64,000 bases of DNA from Chitinophaga arvensicola (GTDB lineage: Bacteria > Bacteroidota > Bacteroidia > Chitinophagales > Chitinophagaceae). Below the pieces are notes generated by a model. It made no database searches and had not been told where the DNA came from. It worked only from the letters and a program-made list of their open reading frames with translations. The stretch is taken from contig NZ_FOJG01000001.1 of assembly GCF_900110835.1 (NCBI RefSeq), positions 496,001-560,000 on the forward strand, written 5' to 3'. The position numbers were made by a program, and so were the translations under genes. Positions 24,373 to 32,644 of the stretch are shown piece by piece; positions within the stretch are counted from its first letter, which is position 1, and each line of letters begins with the position of its first letter.

Positions 24373-26439
24373 TTAGAAATTAATAACATAGGCTCCCTGG
24401 TCCGGAACCGAAAAGAAGCGCAAAGTTAACACGTAACAATCACTTTTCCATTGTTCAATCCTCCGGGAGGAGTTAGAGGCGGCAAAAATCAGGGTATCAA
24501 ACGTATAAAAATCGCCCAGTCGGCTGATATCCACGGGGGGATTACGTGTTAATAAAATATAATTTGTATGAAACTTTTCCGGCGGCGCCCTTTCCGGTAA
24601 TGCGCTATCGATCACCAGCAACCGCTTCCCTTCAAAGCTCAGACAATGACCATATTGCCGGAAAGACGCGGGTATTCCTTCCCTGGCTCCGAGTTGCCGC
24701 CTTGCATTCATCAACTGGGCCGCCACCGGTAGCTGCCAGATGGTATCGCTGCCGGTAAAGCGTACCCGCCTCCCCGCTATACAGTCTACCGCCGTATAGC
24801 CGGGCACGTTATAAATTATCATTTTGCGTTGCGCACGGCAGTTTACCACCCAGTTTACATGCGCCAGCAATACACCCCAGCTGCAACACAGTGCCAGCCA
24901 CAAACCTGGCCGGTACTTTACCAGCAGCCAGGCTGCCAGTCCAGCAATGAGCAGGTAAAGCAATATCGTTTGCAGCAGGGAGCAGTGAATATCCCGGATC
25001 ATGGCGCCGGGCAAGTCGCCGAGCCAGGCAACAGCGGTATTCATCCAGCAGATGAGGTATTTTAATCCACGGCCCAGCCATACTGCAGGAAGACCCAGTG
25101 GCGCTACCAGCAAGAGGATCACTTCTCCGTAAATAATAACGGTGGATAGCGGCACCGCTATCAGATTGGCCGGCAGGAAATAATTAGGAAACTGATGAAA
25201 GTAAAATAAACTTACCGGCGTTGTGATCAGTTGAGCCGCCAGCGATAACGTTACCATTTGCCAGAGCAGATCGGCCCATTTGCTTTTCCGTTCACGCAGT
25301 TTGTAAAGCGGCTGATAAAAAAGCAGAATGCTGAGTACGGCCAGGTAAGACAATTGGAATCCTGCATCTATAGCCAGGTAAGGATTAAAGCAAAGTAAGA
25401 GCGTAGCAGATGCGGCCAGTGTGTTATAAATGCTGCTATACCGGCTTAATACAAAACGCCCGATAGTAATTCCTGAAAACATCACCGCAGAGCGGAGTAC
25501 AGAGGCAGACGCCCCGGTGAGCAAAGCAAAAGCCCATAACACAAACAGGATCACCACTGCTTTCCCTTTATCTGCCCACCGCCAGGGCGGCATCCATTTC
25601 AGCAACCATAGCAGCACTCCATACAATAGGGCCAGGTGCATGCCCGAGATGGCAATTACATGCACAATACCGGTATTACTGTAATCCTGTACCACCTCCT
25701 TATCGAGGTCCTGCCGGTAGCCTATCAGTAATGCTTCCGCCATACCAGCTTCCCGCCCTTCACCGATATATTTCTTCAGGTTATTCAGGCAATAATCTCT
25801 CGCCCGCAACAACAGGTGCTGCCCTGCAGCCCCGCCCCGATGTGGCAAAAGATAAAAATCTGTCTTCCGCAGATACAACTGCTCATAGATCTGTTGCGTT
25901 ACCAGGTAACGCTGGTAATTGAATGCACCAGGGTTGCCATTGAACCGGATGATTTCAGGCGTTTTACGGACCAGTAATTCCTCTCCGTAGCTAAGGGCAG
26001 GCCCCAAGGAATCTTTGGCCAGATAAAGCATTAAATAGCCCTTTACGGGGATCCAGTGAGTAGACTGATACACGGCCAGCACCCGCGCCGTCGTTTTGTA
26101 GGAACGCGCCTTTTCTTCTGGTGGCTCATTGATCCGTAGCAAATAAAGAGGAGTATCAGTAAGCTGCTGCCTGTAAAACCCAGACCTGTGGCGGAGATCC
26201 GCATGGTACAACAACAACTGGCCACAAGTGCCCACCAAAATAAAAAGCAGTATACCCGGCGCCCAGACGGCTGCAAACCGCCAGGATAAAGGCAAAAAAC
26301 GGAATACCAGGATACCGGTGAATGCTATCCCTAAAACAACCAGCAATAAAACAGGCGGTAAAGGGTAATTCAACTGCCAGATGATACCTGTCAGCAGGGG
26401 AATAACGATACGCAGAAATGGCGCACGTTTCCAATACAT
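24373..26439 (-). CDS. comEC: ComEC/Rec2 family DNA-uptake membrane protein
   Basis: ComEC forms the inner-membrane channel for single-stranded DNA during natural transformation. The protein is about 688 residues from the Met at 26439; a start 30 bases earlier is also open. The order is an N-terminal DUF4131 region with helices and an OB-like soluble part (residues about 1-220), then the Competence domain with HVIAISGMHLALLYGVLLWL and about ten helices, then a short C-terminal soluble part. No metallo-beta-lactamase HxHxDH motif is seen at the end, so this is the form without the nuclease-like domain. purH follows after 12 bases. Confidence 0.9.
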   Translation of the reverse strand: MYWKRAPFLRIVIPLLTGIIWQLNYPLPPVLLLVVLGIAFTGILVFRFLPLSWRFAAVWAPGILLFILVGTCGQLLLYHADLRHRSGFYRQQLTDTPLYLLRINEPPEEKARSYKTTARVLAVYQSTHWIPVKGYLMLYLAKDSLGPALSYGEELLVRKTPEIIRFNGNPGAFNYQRYLVTQQIYEQLYLRKTDFYLLPHRGGAAGQHLLLRARDYCLNNLKKYIGEGREAGMAEALLIGYRQDLDKEVVQDYSNTGIVHVIAISGMHLALLYGVLLWLLKWMPPWRWADKGKAVVILFVLWAFALLTGASASVLRSAVMFSGITIGRFVLSRYSSIYNTLAASATLLLCFNPYLAIDAGFQLSYLAVLSILLFYQPLYKLRERKSKWADLLWQMVTLSLAAQLITTPVSLFYFHQFPNYFLPANLIAVPLSTVIIYGEVILLLVAPLGLPAVWLGRGLKYLICWMNTAVAWLGDLPGAMIRDIHCSLLQTILLYLLIAGLAAWLLVKYRPGLWLALCCSWGVLLAHVNWVVNCRAQRKMIIYNVPGYTAVDCIAGRRVRFTGSDTIWQLPVAAQLMNARRQLGAREGIPASFRQYGHCLSFEGKRLLVIDSALPERAPPEKFHTNYILLTRNPPVDISRLGDFYTFDTLIFAASNSSRRIEQWKSDCYVLTLRFFSVPDQGAYVINF

Positions 26440-26802
26440 CACTACAAAGGTGCTTGACTCAAAATGCATGTCCGGGTTAACTTTACGGGTAAAACAAACT
26501 TCCGTTTTTACGCATTTAAAAGTGTTTCAGAAATGTTAAATGGACACCTAATATCTGTATATGATAGCTAGAGAACTTTCACTTTCTTCCAAAAAACAGC
26601 TATAAAATAGCGCAGTTTAACATCTATTTAACACTTTAAAAATCAATGTAAAATATATTATATACTATTTCATCTGTTATTGATTAGTTAACATCTCTTT
26701 TAAATATAATATTATTTGTAAACTGCATTACCGGTCACGCTATATGAATTGTATCAAGATTCAATAGTCGTGTCTTTAATGGTTATTTTGAGGGAAAAGA
26801 AG

Positions 26803-26824
26803 GAGCCTGATTTTTATCAGGCTC
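26803..26824. terminator. Secondary hairpin downstream of carB
   Basis: GAGCCTGA / TCAGGCTC pairs around a six-base T/A loop. It lies 33 bases beyond the main carB terminator on the reverse strand and could be a backup terminator. On the forward strand no gene precedes it. Confidence 0.5.
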
Positions 26825-26858
26825 TGTTCATTTTAAGATAAATCGATTTTACATAAAA

Positions 26859-26886
26859 AGCCCTTCCAGTGTATACTGGAAGGGCT
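26859..26886 (-). terminator. Terminator after carB
   Basis: AGCCCTTCCAGT / ACTGGAAGGGCT is a perfect 12-base inverted repeat with a GTAT loop. It is followed on the reverse strand by TTTTTATG and sits 27 bases after the carB stop. Confidence 0.9.
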
Positions 26887-26913
26887 TCTCTTTATATTAT
26901 TTCCCGAAGGAAA

Positions 26914-29730
26914 TTATTTGCTCAGATACATGCTCTTTTCTTTGAACAGTTGTCTGAAGTAAGGATCACGCAGATCTTTGATAAAGCGGATGGCTTCACC
27001 GGTAGATTTCATTTCAGGTCCGAGTTCTTTATTCACACCCGGGAACTTATTGAAAGAGAACACCGGCTCCTTGATTGCAAAACCAGTCAGTTTCTTTTCA
27101 ATAGTGAAATCTTTCAGCTTATTGGCGCCAATCATTACTTTGGTAGCAATGTTCAGGTAAGGTACCTGGTAAGCTTTCGCGATGAAAGGAGTAGTACGGG
27201 ATGCACGTGGATTGGCTTCAATCACAAACACATTACCGTCTTTAATGGCAAACTGGATGTTGATCAGCCCTTTGATATTCAGTGCCCGTGCAATCTTCTC
27301 CGCATAGTATTCCATGGTGGTTACTTCGATCGGCGACAGGTTGAAAGCCGGCAGCAACGCATGGCTGTCGCCACTGTGGATACCCGCTGGTTCAATATGT
27401 TCCATCACACCCATTACATGGAAATCGGTACCATCAAAAATACCATCTATCTCGGCCTCCTGGCAACGATCCAGGAAGTGGTCAATCAATATCTTGTTAC
27501 CTGGCAGATGTCTGAGCAGGCTCAGTACTGATTCTTCCAGTTCTTCCTCATTGATCACGATACGCATACGCTGTCCGCCCAATACATAGGAAGGACGCAC
27601 CAGTACCGGGTAACCCACTTCTTTCGCTACTTCTATCGCGTCGTCTGTATTCCAGGCAGTACCATACTTAGGATAAGGAATACCCAGTTCTTTCAGCATG
27701 TCGGAGAAACGACCGCGATCTTCTGCGATATCCATGTTATCGAAGGAAGTACCGATGATTTTCACACCATTTGCTTCCAGGCGCTTAGCCAGTTTCAGGG
27801 CAGTCTGACCACCCAGCTGAACAATCACGCCTTCTGGTTTTTCCAGTTCAATGATTTCCCAGAGATTTTCCCAGAACACCGGCTCGAAGTAAAGCTTATC
27901 TGCCATATCGAAGTCGGTAGATACCGTTTCAGGGTTACAGTTCACCATGATCGCTTCATATCCGCAATCCTGGATTGCCTGTAAGCCGTGAGTACAGCAG
28001 TAATCGAACTCAATACCCTGACCAATCCTGTTCGGACCGGAACCGAGTACGATAATCTTCTTCTTATCGGTAGGAATACTTTCGTTTTCGGTATCGAATG
28101 TAGAATAGAAGTATGGTGTTTTTGCCTCAAACTCCGCGCTGCAGGTATCTACCATTTTGAAAGTACGGCGGATGCCGAGTTCTTTACGTCTGGCATATAC
28201 TTCATCTTCATCACAGTTTCCAAACAGGATCGCCAGCTGTGCATCGGAGAAGCCCATCTTCTTGGCATCTCTCAGCATATCTTCGGTTACTGTTTCCAGG
28301 TCGAGTTCCAGCAATTGTTTCTCCATAGTCACGATATCCTGGATCTGATTCAGGAACCAACGGTCAATGTAAGTCAGCTGATGGATATGTTTTACGGATA
28401 CTCCCGCCATCAAAGCATCTTTGATGCGGAAGATACGGTCCCAGGTAGGACGCTTTAATTTTTCGATGAGTTGCTCACTCTTCATCAGTGATTTACCGTA
28501 GTAACCTAATCCCAATGCATCGTTTTCGAGACTCTGACAGGCTTTCTGCAGCGCTTCAGGGAAAGTACGTCCAATAGACATTACCTCTCCTACTGATTTC
28601 ATCTGCAGTCCCAGGGTATCATCTGCTCCTTTGAATTTATCAAAGTTCCAGCGTGGCATTTTTACGATCACGTAATCCAGTGCCGGTTCGAAGAAAGCGG
28701 AAGTGGTTCTGGTGATCTGGTTTTCCAGTTCATCCAGTGTATAACCGATGGCCAGTTTCGCAGCAATTTTTGCGATAGGATAACCGGTTGCTTTGGAAGC
28801 CAGTGCAGAAGAGCGGCTTACGCGCGGATTGATTTCAATCGCGATCAGCTCTTCATTTTCCGGGTTGAGGGAGAACTGTACGTTACAACCACCGGCAAAG
28901 TTGCCGAGGTCGCGCATCATCATCATCGCTTTGTTACGCATGTCCTGGAAAGCAGTATCGCTCAGGGTCATGGCAGGAGCTACGGTGATGGAATCTCCGG
29001 TATGGATACCCATCGGATCCAGGTTTTCTACGGTACAGATGATAACTACGTTATCATTTTTATCACGCAGAAGTTCCAGTTCGTATTCTTTCCATCCGAG
29101 TACGGCTTTTTCAACCAGTACTTCGTGGATCGGAGAAGCTTTCAAACCACGGTCCAGTGCTTCGTCCAGGTCGTCTTTGCTGTGTACGAAACCACCACCG
29201 GTACCACCCAGGGTGAAAGACGGACGGATTACCAGCGGAAATCCTATTTCCTGTGCAAACTCTTTCCCTTCCAGGTAGGAGTTGGCTGTTCTGGCAGGAG
29301 CTACCGGGATACCCAGTTGGATCATCCACTGACGGAACTGTTCACGGTCTTCCGCTTTGTCAATGGCTTTGATGTCTACTCCAATCAGGCGAACATTGTT
29401 CTTTTCCCAAATTCCCAGTTCGTCTACTTCCTTACAAAGGTTCAGCGCAGTTTGGCCGCCCATAGTGGGTAATACGGCATCTATCTGGTTTTCTTCCAGA
29501 ATCTGCTCAATGCTCTCCACGGTCAGTGGCAGCAAATAAACCTTATCGGCCATCATAGGATCCGTCATGATGGTAGCCGGGTTGGAATTAATCAAAATCA
29601 CTTTAATCCCTTCTTCCCGCAGCGAACGTGCTGCCTGGGAACCGGAATAGTCAAATTCGCAAGCCTGACCAATAATAATGGGTCCAGAACCGATAATGAG
29701 TACAGATTTGATAGATGAGTCTTTTGGCAT
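26914..29730 (-). CDS. carB: Carbamoyl-phosphate synthase large subunit, short form
   Basis: CarB makes carbamoyl phosphate from bicarbonate, ATP and glutamine-derived ammonia for pyrimidines and arginine. Both ATP-grasp halves are present: VLIIGSGPIIIGQACEFDYS near the N-terminus and its repeat VLGSGPNRIGQGIEFDYCC near residue 560, each with its ATP-binding and metal regions (FTLGGTGGGF; YVLGGQRMRIV). The protein is 938 residues and ends just after the second synthetase domain (RDPYFRQLFKEKS). It therefore lacks the roughly 130-residue C-terminal MGS domain that binds UMP and ornithine in E. coli. No frameshift is seen, and a terminator follows at once. carA is not adjacent. Confidence 0.95.
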   Translation of the reverse strand: MPKDSSIKSVLIIGSGPIIIGQACEFDYSGSQAARSLREEGIKVILINSNPATIMTDPMMADKVYLLPLTVESIEQILEENQIDAVLPTMGGQTALNLCKEVDELGIWEKNNVRLIGVDIKAIDKAEDREQFRQWMIQLGIPVAPARTANSYLEGKEFAQEIGFPLVIRPSFTLGGTGGGFVHSKDDLDEALDRGLKASPIHEVLVEKAVLGWKEYELELLRDKNDNVVIICTVENLDPMGIHTGDSITVAPAMTLSDTAFQDMRNKAMMMMRDLGNFAGGCNVQFSLNPENEELIAIEINPRVSRSSALASKATGYPIAKIAAKLAIGYTLDELENQITRTTSAFFEPALDYVIVKMPRWNFDKFKGADDTLGLQMKSVGEVMSIGRTFPEALQKACQSLENDALGLGYYGKSLMKSEQLIEKLKRPTWDRIFRIKDALMAGVSVKHIHQLTYIDRWFLNQIQDIVTMEKQLLELDLETVTEDMLRDAKKMGFSDAQLAILFGNCDEDEVYARRKELGIRRTFKMVDTCSAEFEAKTPYFYSTFDTENESIPTDKKKIIVLGSGPNRIGQGIEFDYCCTHGLQAIQDCGYEAIMVNCNPETVSTDFDMADKLYFEPVFWENLWEIIELEKPEGVIVQLGGQTALKLAKRLEANGVKIIGTSFDNMDIAEDRGRFSDMLKELGIPYPKYGTAWNTDDAIEVAKEVGYPVLVRPSYVLGGQRMRIVINEEELEESVLSLLRHLPGNKILIDHFLDRCQEAEIDGIFDGTDFHVMGVMEHIEPAGIHSGDSHALLPAFNLSPIEVTTMEYYAEKIARALNIKGLINIQFAIKDGNVFVIEANPRASRTTPFIAKAYQVPYLNIATKVMIGANKLKDFTIEKKLTGFAIKEPVFSFNKFPGVNKELGPEMKSTGEAIRFIKDLRDPYFRQLFKEKSMYLSK

Positions 29731-29799
29731 TTGTGTAATCTATTGAAAATGAAAAACCAAATTGATTTTCCTGCCGTATGAGGGAACAAAAAAATCGTG

Positions 29800-29807
29800 C
29801 AAAGTTA
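29800..29807 (-). promoter_or_regulatory. -7 element of the carB promoter
   Basis: TAACTTTG on the reverse strand lies 69 bases before the carB start. It matches the TAnnTTTG consensus exactly. No -33 TTG at normal spacing was found. Confidence 0.4.
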
Positions 29808-29929
29808 CGGGATTTGCAAATTATAAACGGAATTAATTTTTCTTAAACCCTAATTTTTTTTCTGCGGATGATTAAATACATATAGTTTTATATAAAAAAA
29901 ATGCTTCATTCATCTATATCTTACTTCGC

Positions 29930-30541
29930 ATGAAACAAGAGCAACTCCCGTTGTCCTGGAAGGCTATTCTTCATAAATATGGCTCTAATGCACTATACAT
30001 TGAGGGAACGATATCACAGCCCAATTACAGACTCAGCTTTGATCTCAACTATCAGGGAATAACCGGCAGCCTTGCATTCTCATGGAAAAACACGGAAAAT
30101 GATTACAGTTTAAACCTGCAGGACATCTGGACAACAAGTAACAATGCCAAACAAACAGAAATTTTCTATTATAATGCACAAACCACCCTATTACTGGAAC
30201 TTCCGTCGCAACAGAACAAATTGAAAATATTTCACAATGGAAAAGTAATTAGCTTATTGAGTAAACTTCATCCCAACTTCGTCAAAACAGGACATGAAGA
30301 TTTTGATACGGCTTTCATTACCATCGCAAAACCCAGGAGCATCATATCTGACCTTATACCCCATCTTCGTTTTCTTCTCCATCCTTCTCTGGGTGGTTCC
30401 CTCGCTCTCGATACAGATTGGCAGGATGCTGTTACCACTAAATTTTACCTGAGACTCCAACTTAATAAACTCATATTACAGGAAAAAGAAATTGAAGAAC
30501 TGCTTGCCGCCATATATAAACTAACAAAACAACTCGCCTGA
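29930..30541 (+). CDS. Hypothetical protein
   Basis: I do not recognise this 203-residue protein. It has no signal peptide or membrane helix. The first 110 residues alternate polar and hydrophobic positions as in a beta-sheet domain (NALYIEGTISQPNYRLSFDL, ITGSLAFSWKN). The last 40 form a leucine/lysine-rich amphipathic helix (LQLNKLILQEKEIEELLAAI). It is divergent from carB and 224 bases upstream of the MNIO cassette on the same strand. The gap makes co-transcription uncertain. The start at 29930 is the first Met in the frame. Confidence 0.6.
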   Translation: MKQEQLPLSWKAILHKYGSNALYIEGTISQPNYRLSFDLNYQGITGSLAFSWKNTENDYSLNLQDIWTTSNNAKQTEIFYYNAQTTLLLELPSQQNKLKIFHNGKVISLLSKLHPNFVKTGHEDFDTAFITIAKPRSIISDLIPHLRFLLHPSLGGSLALDTDWQDAVTTKFYLRLQLNKLILQEKEIEELLAAIYKLTKQLA

Positions 30542-30765
30542 ACTGAACCGGAAGCCTCATTTATATAACGTACAAAACGCCACACCATTTTCCGTATAAA
30601 TACTTATCATGATCTCACCTTATTCCCCTAACTTTACTTTCCGCAGCTAAATACACCTGCGCAACAACCCCAAAACGACTGGCACTAAATGCTACAGCCC
30701 TGCATGCAGGGAGTAATTCCAATCTGTTTATTATCTCAATTAAACACCCCCAAAATTCAAACGTC

Positions 30766-31005
30766 ATGCGTACAGCTGAAATTCATTACGGCGACAATGG
30801 TCACGTGGATCTTGCCGTTCCCAAAGGCACCAAACTGGAAGACATCACCAAACTTCAATCTATGGTGATCAAACAAATCAACCCCCGCGGTTGCCAAGCC
30901 TGCTTATCCGGCGTACACTTCAATATCCGGGAAAAACTGGAAGAAGTGATCAAGGTAGACCTGGATAAAATGGCTGTTATCAAAGATGTTGCAGCACATC
31001 GTTAA
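30766..31005 (+). CDS. 79-residue Cys-x-x-Cys protein, candidate RiPP precursor of the MNIO cassette
   Basis: This small soluble protein (79 residues) lies 50 bases before a DUF692 oxidase gene. The N-terminal part looks like a short folded leader (MRTAEIHYGDNGHVDLAVPK). A Gly-Cys-x-x-Cys core follows (RGCQACLSGVHF; Cys 43 and 46), and then a charged C-terminal helix (IREKLEEVIKVDLDKM). Known MNIO enzymes act on cysteines or C-terminal residues of small precursor peptides, so this is the obvious substrate candidate. Unlike most precursors, the cysteines are central and the tail is not core-like. It could instead be a metal-binding or partner protein. No function is established. Confidence 0.75.
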   Translation: MRTAEIHYGDNGHVDLAVPKGTKLEDITKLQSMVIKQINPRGCQACLSGVHFNIREKLEEVIKVDLDKMAVIKDVAAHR

Positions 31006-31055
31006 AGCACTCCTACCGTCCCGGTGATGCCGGGACGGTTATAAAACTTTATCAC

Positions 31056-31982
31056 ATGTCACAAGTATCAACTACTCCCCGGCAAGGTCATCTTTATCAG
31101 CAAACGATACAGCAGCTGGGCGTGGGTCTGCTCTATAATCCCTCCCTGGAACTATACCTGGACGCCTGCCCCGGCATTTGTGATTACGTGGAAATCATTC
31201 CGGATATGTTCTGGACAGACCAGGGCCGCCAAGCCCCCAAGCGGTTTGAGGAAATTGAATCCTGGATGAAAGTACTCGACAAAATAGCCACGCAATACCC
31301 GCTCACCTCACACAATATTTCCTACTCCCTCGGCAGCGCCGGTATCTTCGATAAATCCTATCTCCATAAAATGAAAGAATGGCACAACCGCTACCAGTTT
31401 AAATGGCATAGCGATCACCTCTCTTTCGTAAAAGTACATAACGAACAACAGGAGGAACACAACGCCGGATTAGCCGTTCCCGTTCCCTACGACTACGAAG
31501 TACTGGACATGATAGGCGGCCGGATCAATGCCATCAAACGTTCTATCAGCACGCCTTTCCTCGTGGAAAACAACGTGTACTTCATCGATCTGCCCGAACA
31601 GGAATTAAGTGAAACGGCTTTTCTCAATGAATTATCACATGATACTTCCTGCGGGTTACTGCTCGATATCCACAACGTATATACGAACGCGGTCAATCAT
31701 CACTTCGATGCCCGGGATTTCATCCGGCAACTGGACCTGGATAAAGTCATTGAAATACATATTGCCGGCGGCAATGAAATGGCCGGCATGTATACCGATT
31801 CACATGCAGGTCCTTGTCCGCCCGAAGTATGGGAACTGCTCGATTATACGTTACCGTTAGTCCCCAATTTATGTGGTATCACCTTTGAGTTTCACGAATC
31901 CTACTTCCACCTGCTGCAGTTCGATGGTATTAACCAGGAACTCCACAGGGCAAAGACTTCCTGGAACCGTTATCATACCTGA
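31056..31982 (+). CDS. MNIO (DUF692) family multinuclear iron oxidase
   Basis: A TIM-barrel protein of 308 residues in the DUF692 family, which includes MbnB, TglH and related enzymes that use two or three iron ions to modify peptide residues. Likely metal ligands and their order are preserved: SHNISYSLGS (His 86), WHSDHLSF (His 118, Asp 120, His 121), VENNVYF (Glu 171, Asn 172), LLLDIHNVYTN (Asp 204, His 206), EIHIAGG (His 235), DSHAGPC (Asp 248, His 250) and TFEFHES (Glu 278). It lies between the 79-residue protein and a putative partner and ends six bases before the latter. The oxidase role is inferred from the family; the product is unknown. Confidence 0.88.
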   Translation: MSQVSTTPRQGHLYQQTIQQLGVGLLYNPSLELYLDACPGICDYVEIIPDMFWTDQGRQAPKRFEEIESWMKVLDKIATQYPLTSHNISYSLGSAGIFDKSYLHKMKEWHNRYQFKWHSDHLSFVKVHNEQQEEHNAGLAVPVPYDYEVLDMIGGRINAIKRSISTPFLVENNVYFIDLPEQELSETAFLNELSHDTSCGLLLDIHNVYTNAVNHHFDARDFIRQLDLDKVIEIHIAGGNEMAGMYTDSHAGPCPPEVWELLDYTLPLVPNLCGITFEFHESYFHLLQFDGINQELHRAKTSWNRYHT

Positions 31983-31987
31983 ACACC

Positions 31988-32641
31988 ATGTCACTCTTAT
32001 CTTTTCAGAAAGCATTGACAGACCTGATTGCTTCCCCGCAATTATGTTTGCAGCTGCGGCATGATCCGGCAGCCATCTTATCCCGTTATGATCTTACTTC
32101 CCGCGAGCGGGTGAGATTACAGGCAGTAGTGCGCCAGAAAGGGATGTCCGTCAGTTGTACTTTGTACCGGGTAAACAGGATCACACCCATTTATACCATG
32201 CTCCCGTATACCTGCTTCTTACTGGGGCCACAACTGATCCCGCTGGTAGAAGCATTCTGGGCCATAGATAACCGCTCTGACCTGCAGTTTAAGCGGGAGA
32301 TCACCATCTTCGGGGAATTTATTCTCGGCAAATTAATGGTGGGAGATATTGAAAATCCTTACCTGCGGGAGATAACAACTATGGAGCTAGCCATGAATGA
32401 ACTGAAATTTCTGCCACGGGCATTATTGCTGGAAGAAGAGACACCGGAAGATGGTTTGCATCCACTGGTAAGACTGGTACGGTTTGATCATCCGCCGGAG
32501 GCGCTACTCACCGCACTGGCAGGTATGCAATTGCCGGATAGAGACTTACCTACCGGTGAATACTGGCTGATGCTGGACCAGCGGGAAGAAGAATTATCTT
32601 TCAGCACACTGCTCCGTAAAAACGGAGCAGCGGCTGTATAG
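31988..32641 (+). CDS. MNIO partner protein, DUF2063/HvfC-like (diverged)
   Basis: A cytoplasmic protein of 217 residues encoded six bases after the MNIO gene. DUF692 genes are often followed by a DUF2063 partner that presents the substrate. This protein shows the same outline: an N-terminal FQKALTDLIASP helix, an LYRVNRITPIYTMLPYTC segment, and a middle LREITTMELAMNELKF stretch like the LxxLExA motif of that family. The similarity is loose and by eye. Residues 18-40 (CLQLRHDPAAILSRYDLTSR) resemble the DPxxxLxxYxLT segment of some small RiPP-associated domains. A substrate-binding role is inferred from position and outline. Confidence 0.6.
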   Translation: MSLLSFQKALTDLIASPQLCLQLRHDPAAILSRYDLTSRERVRLQAVVRQKGMSVSCTLYRVNRITPIYTMLPYTCFLLGPQLIPLVEAFWAIDNRSDLQFKREITIFGEFILGKLMVGDIENPYLREITTMELAMNELKFLPRALLLEEETPEDGLHPLVRLVRFDHPPEALLTALAGMQLPDRDLPTGEYWLMLDQREEELSFSTLLRKNGAAAV

Positions 32642-32644
32642 TAT

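Larger units (their letters stand above)
26470..26913. other. AT-rich gap between comEC and carB with two hairpins
   Basis: About 440 bases hold no supported gene. The part 26520-26760 is very AT-rich. Two hairpins lie at its right end (26803-26824 and 26859-26886). The comEC promoter should lie near the left end but no clean consensus was recognised. A small RNA ending at the first hairpin on the forward strand is possible but unsupported. Confidence 0.5.
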
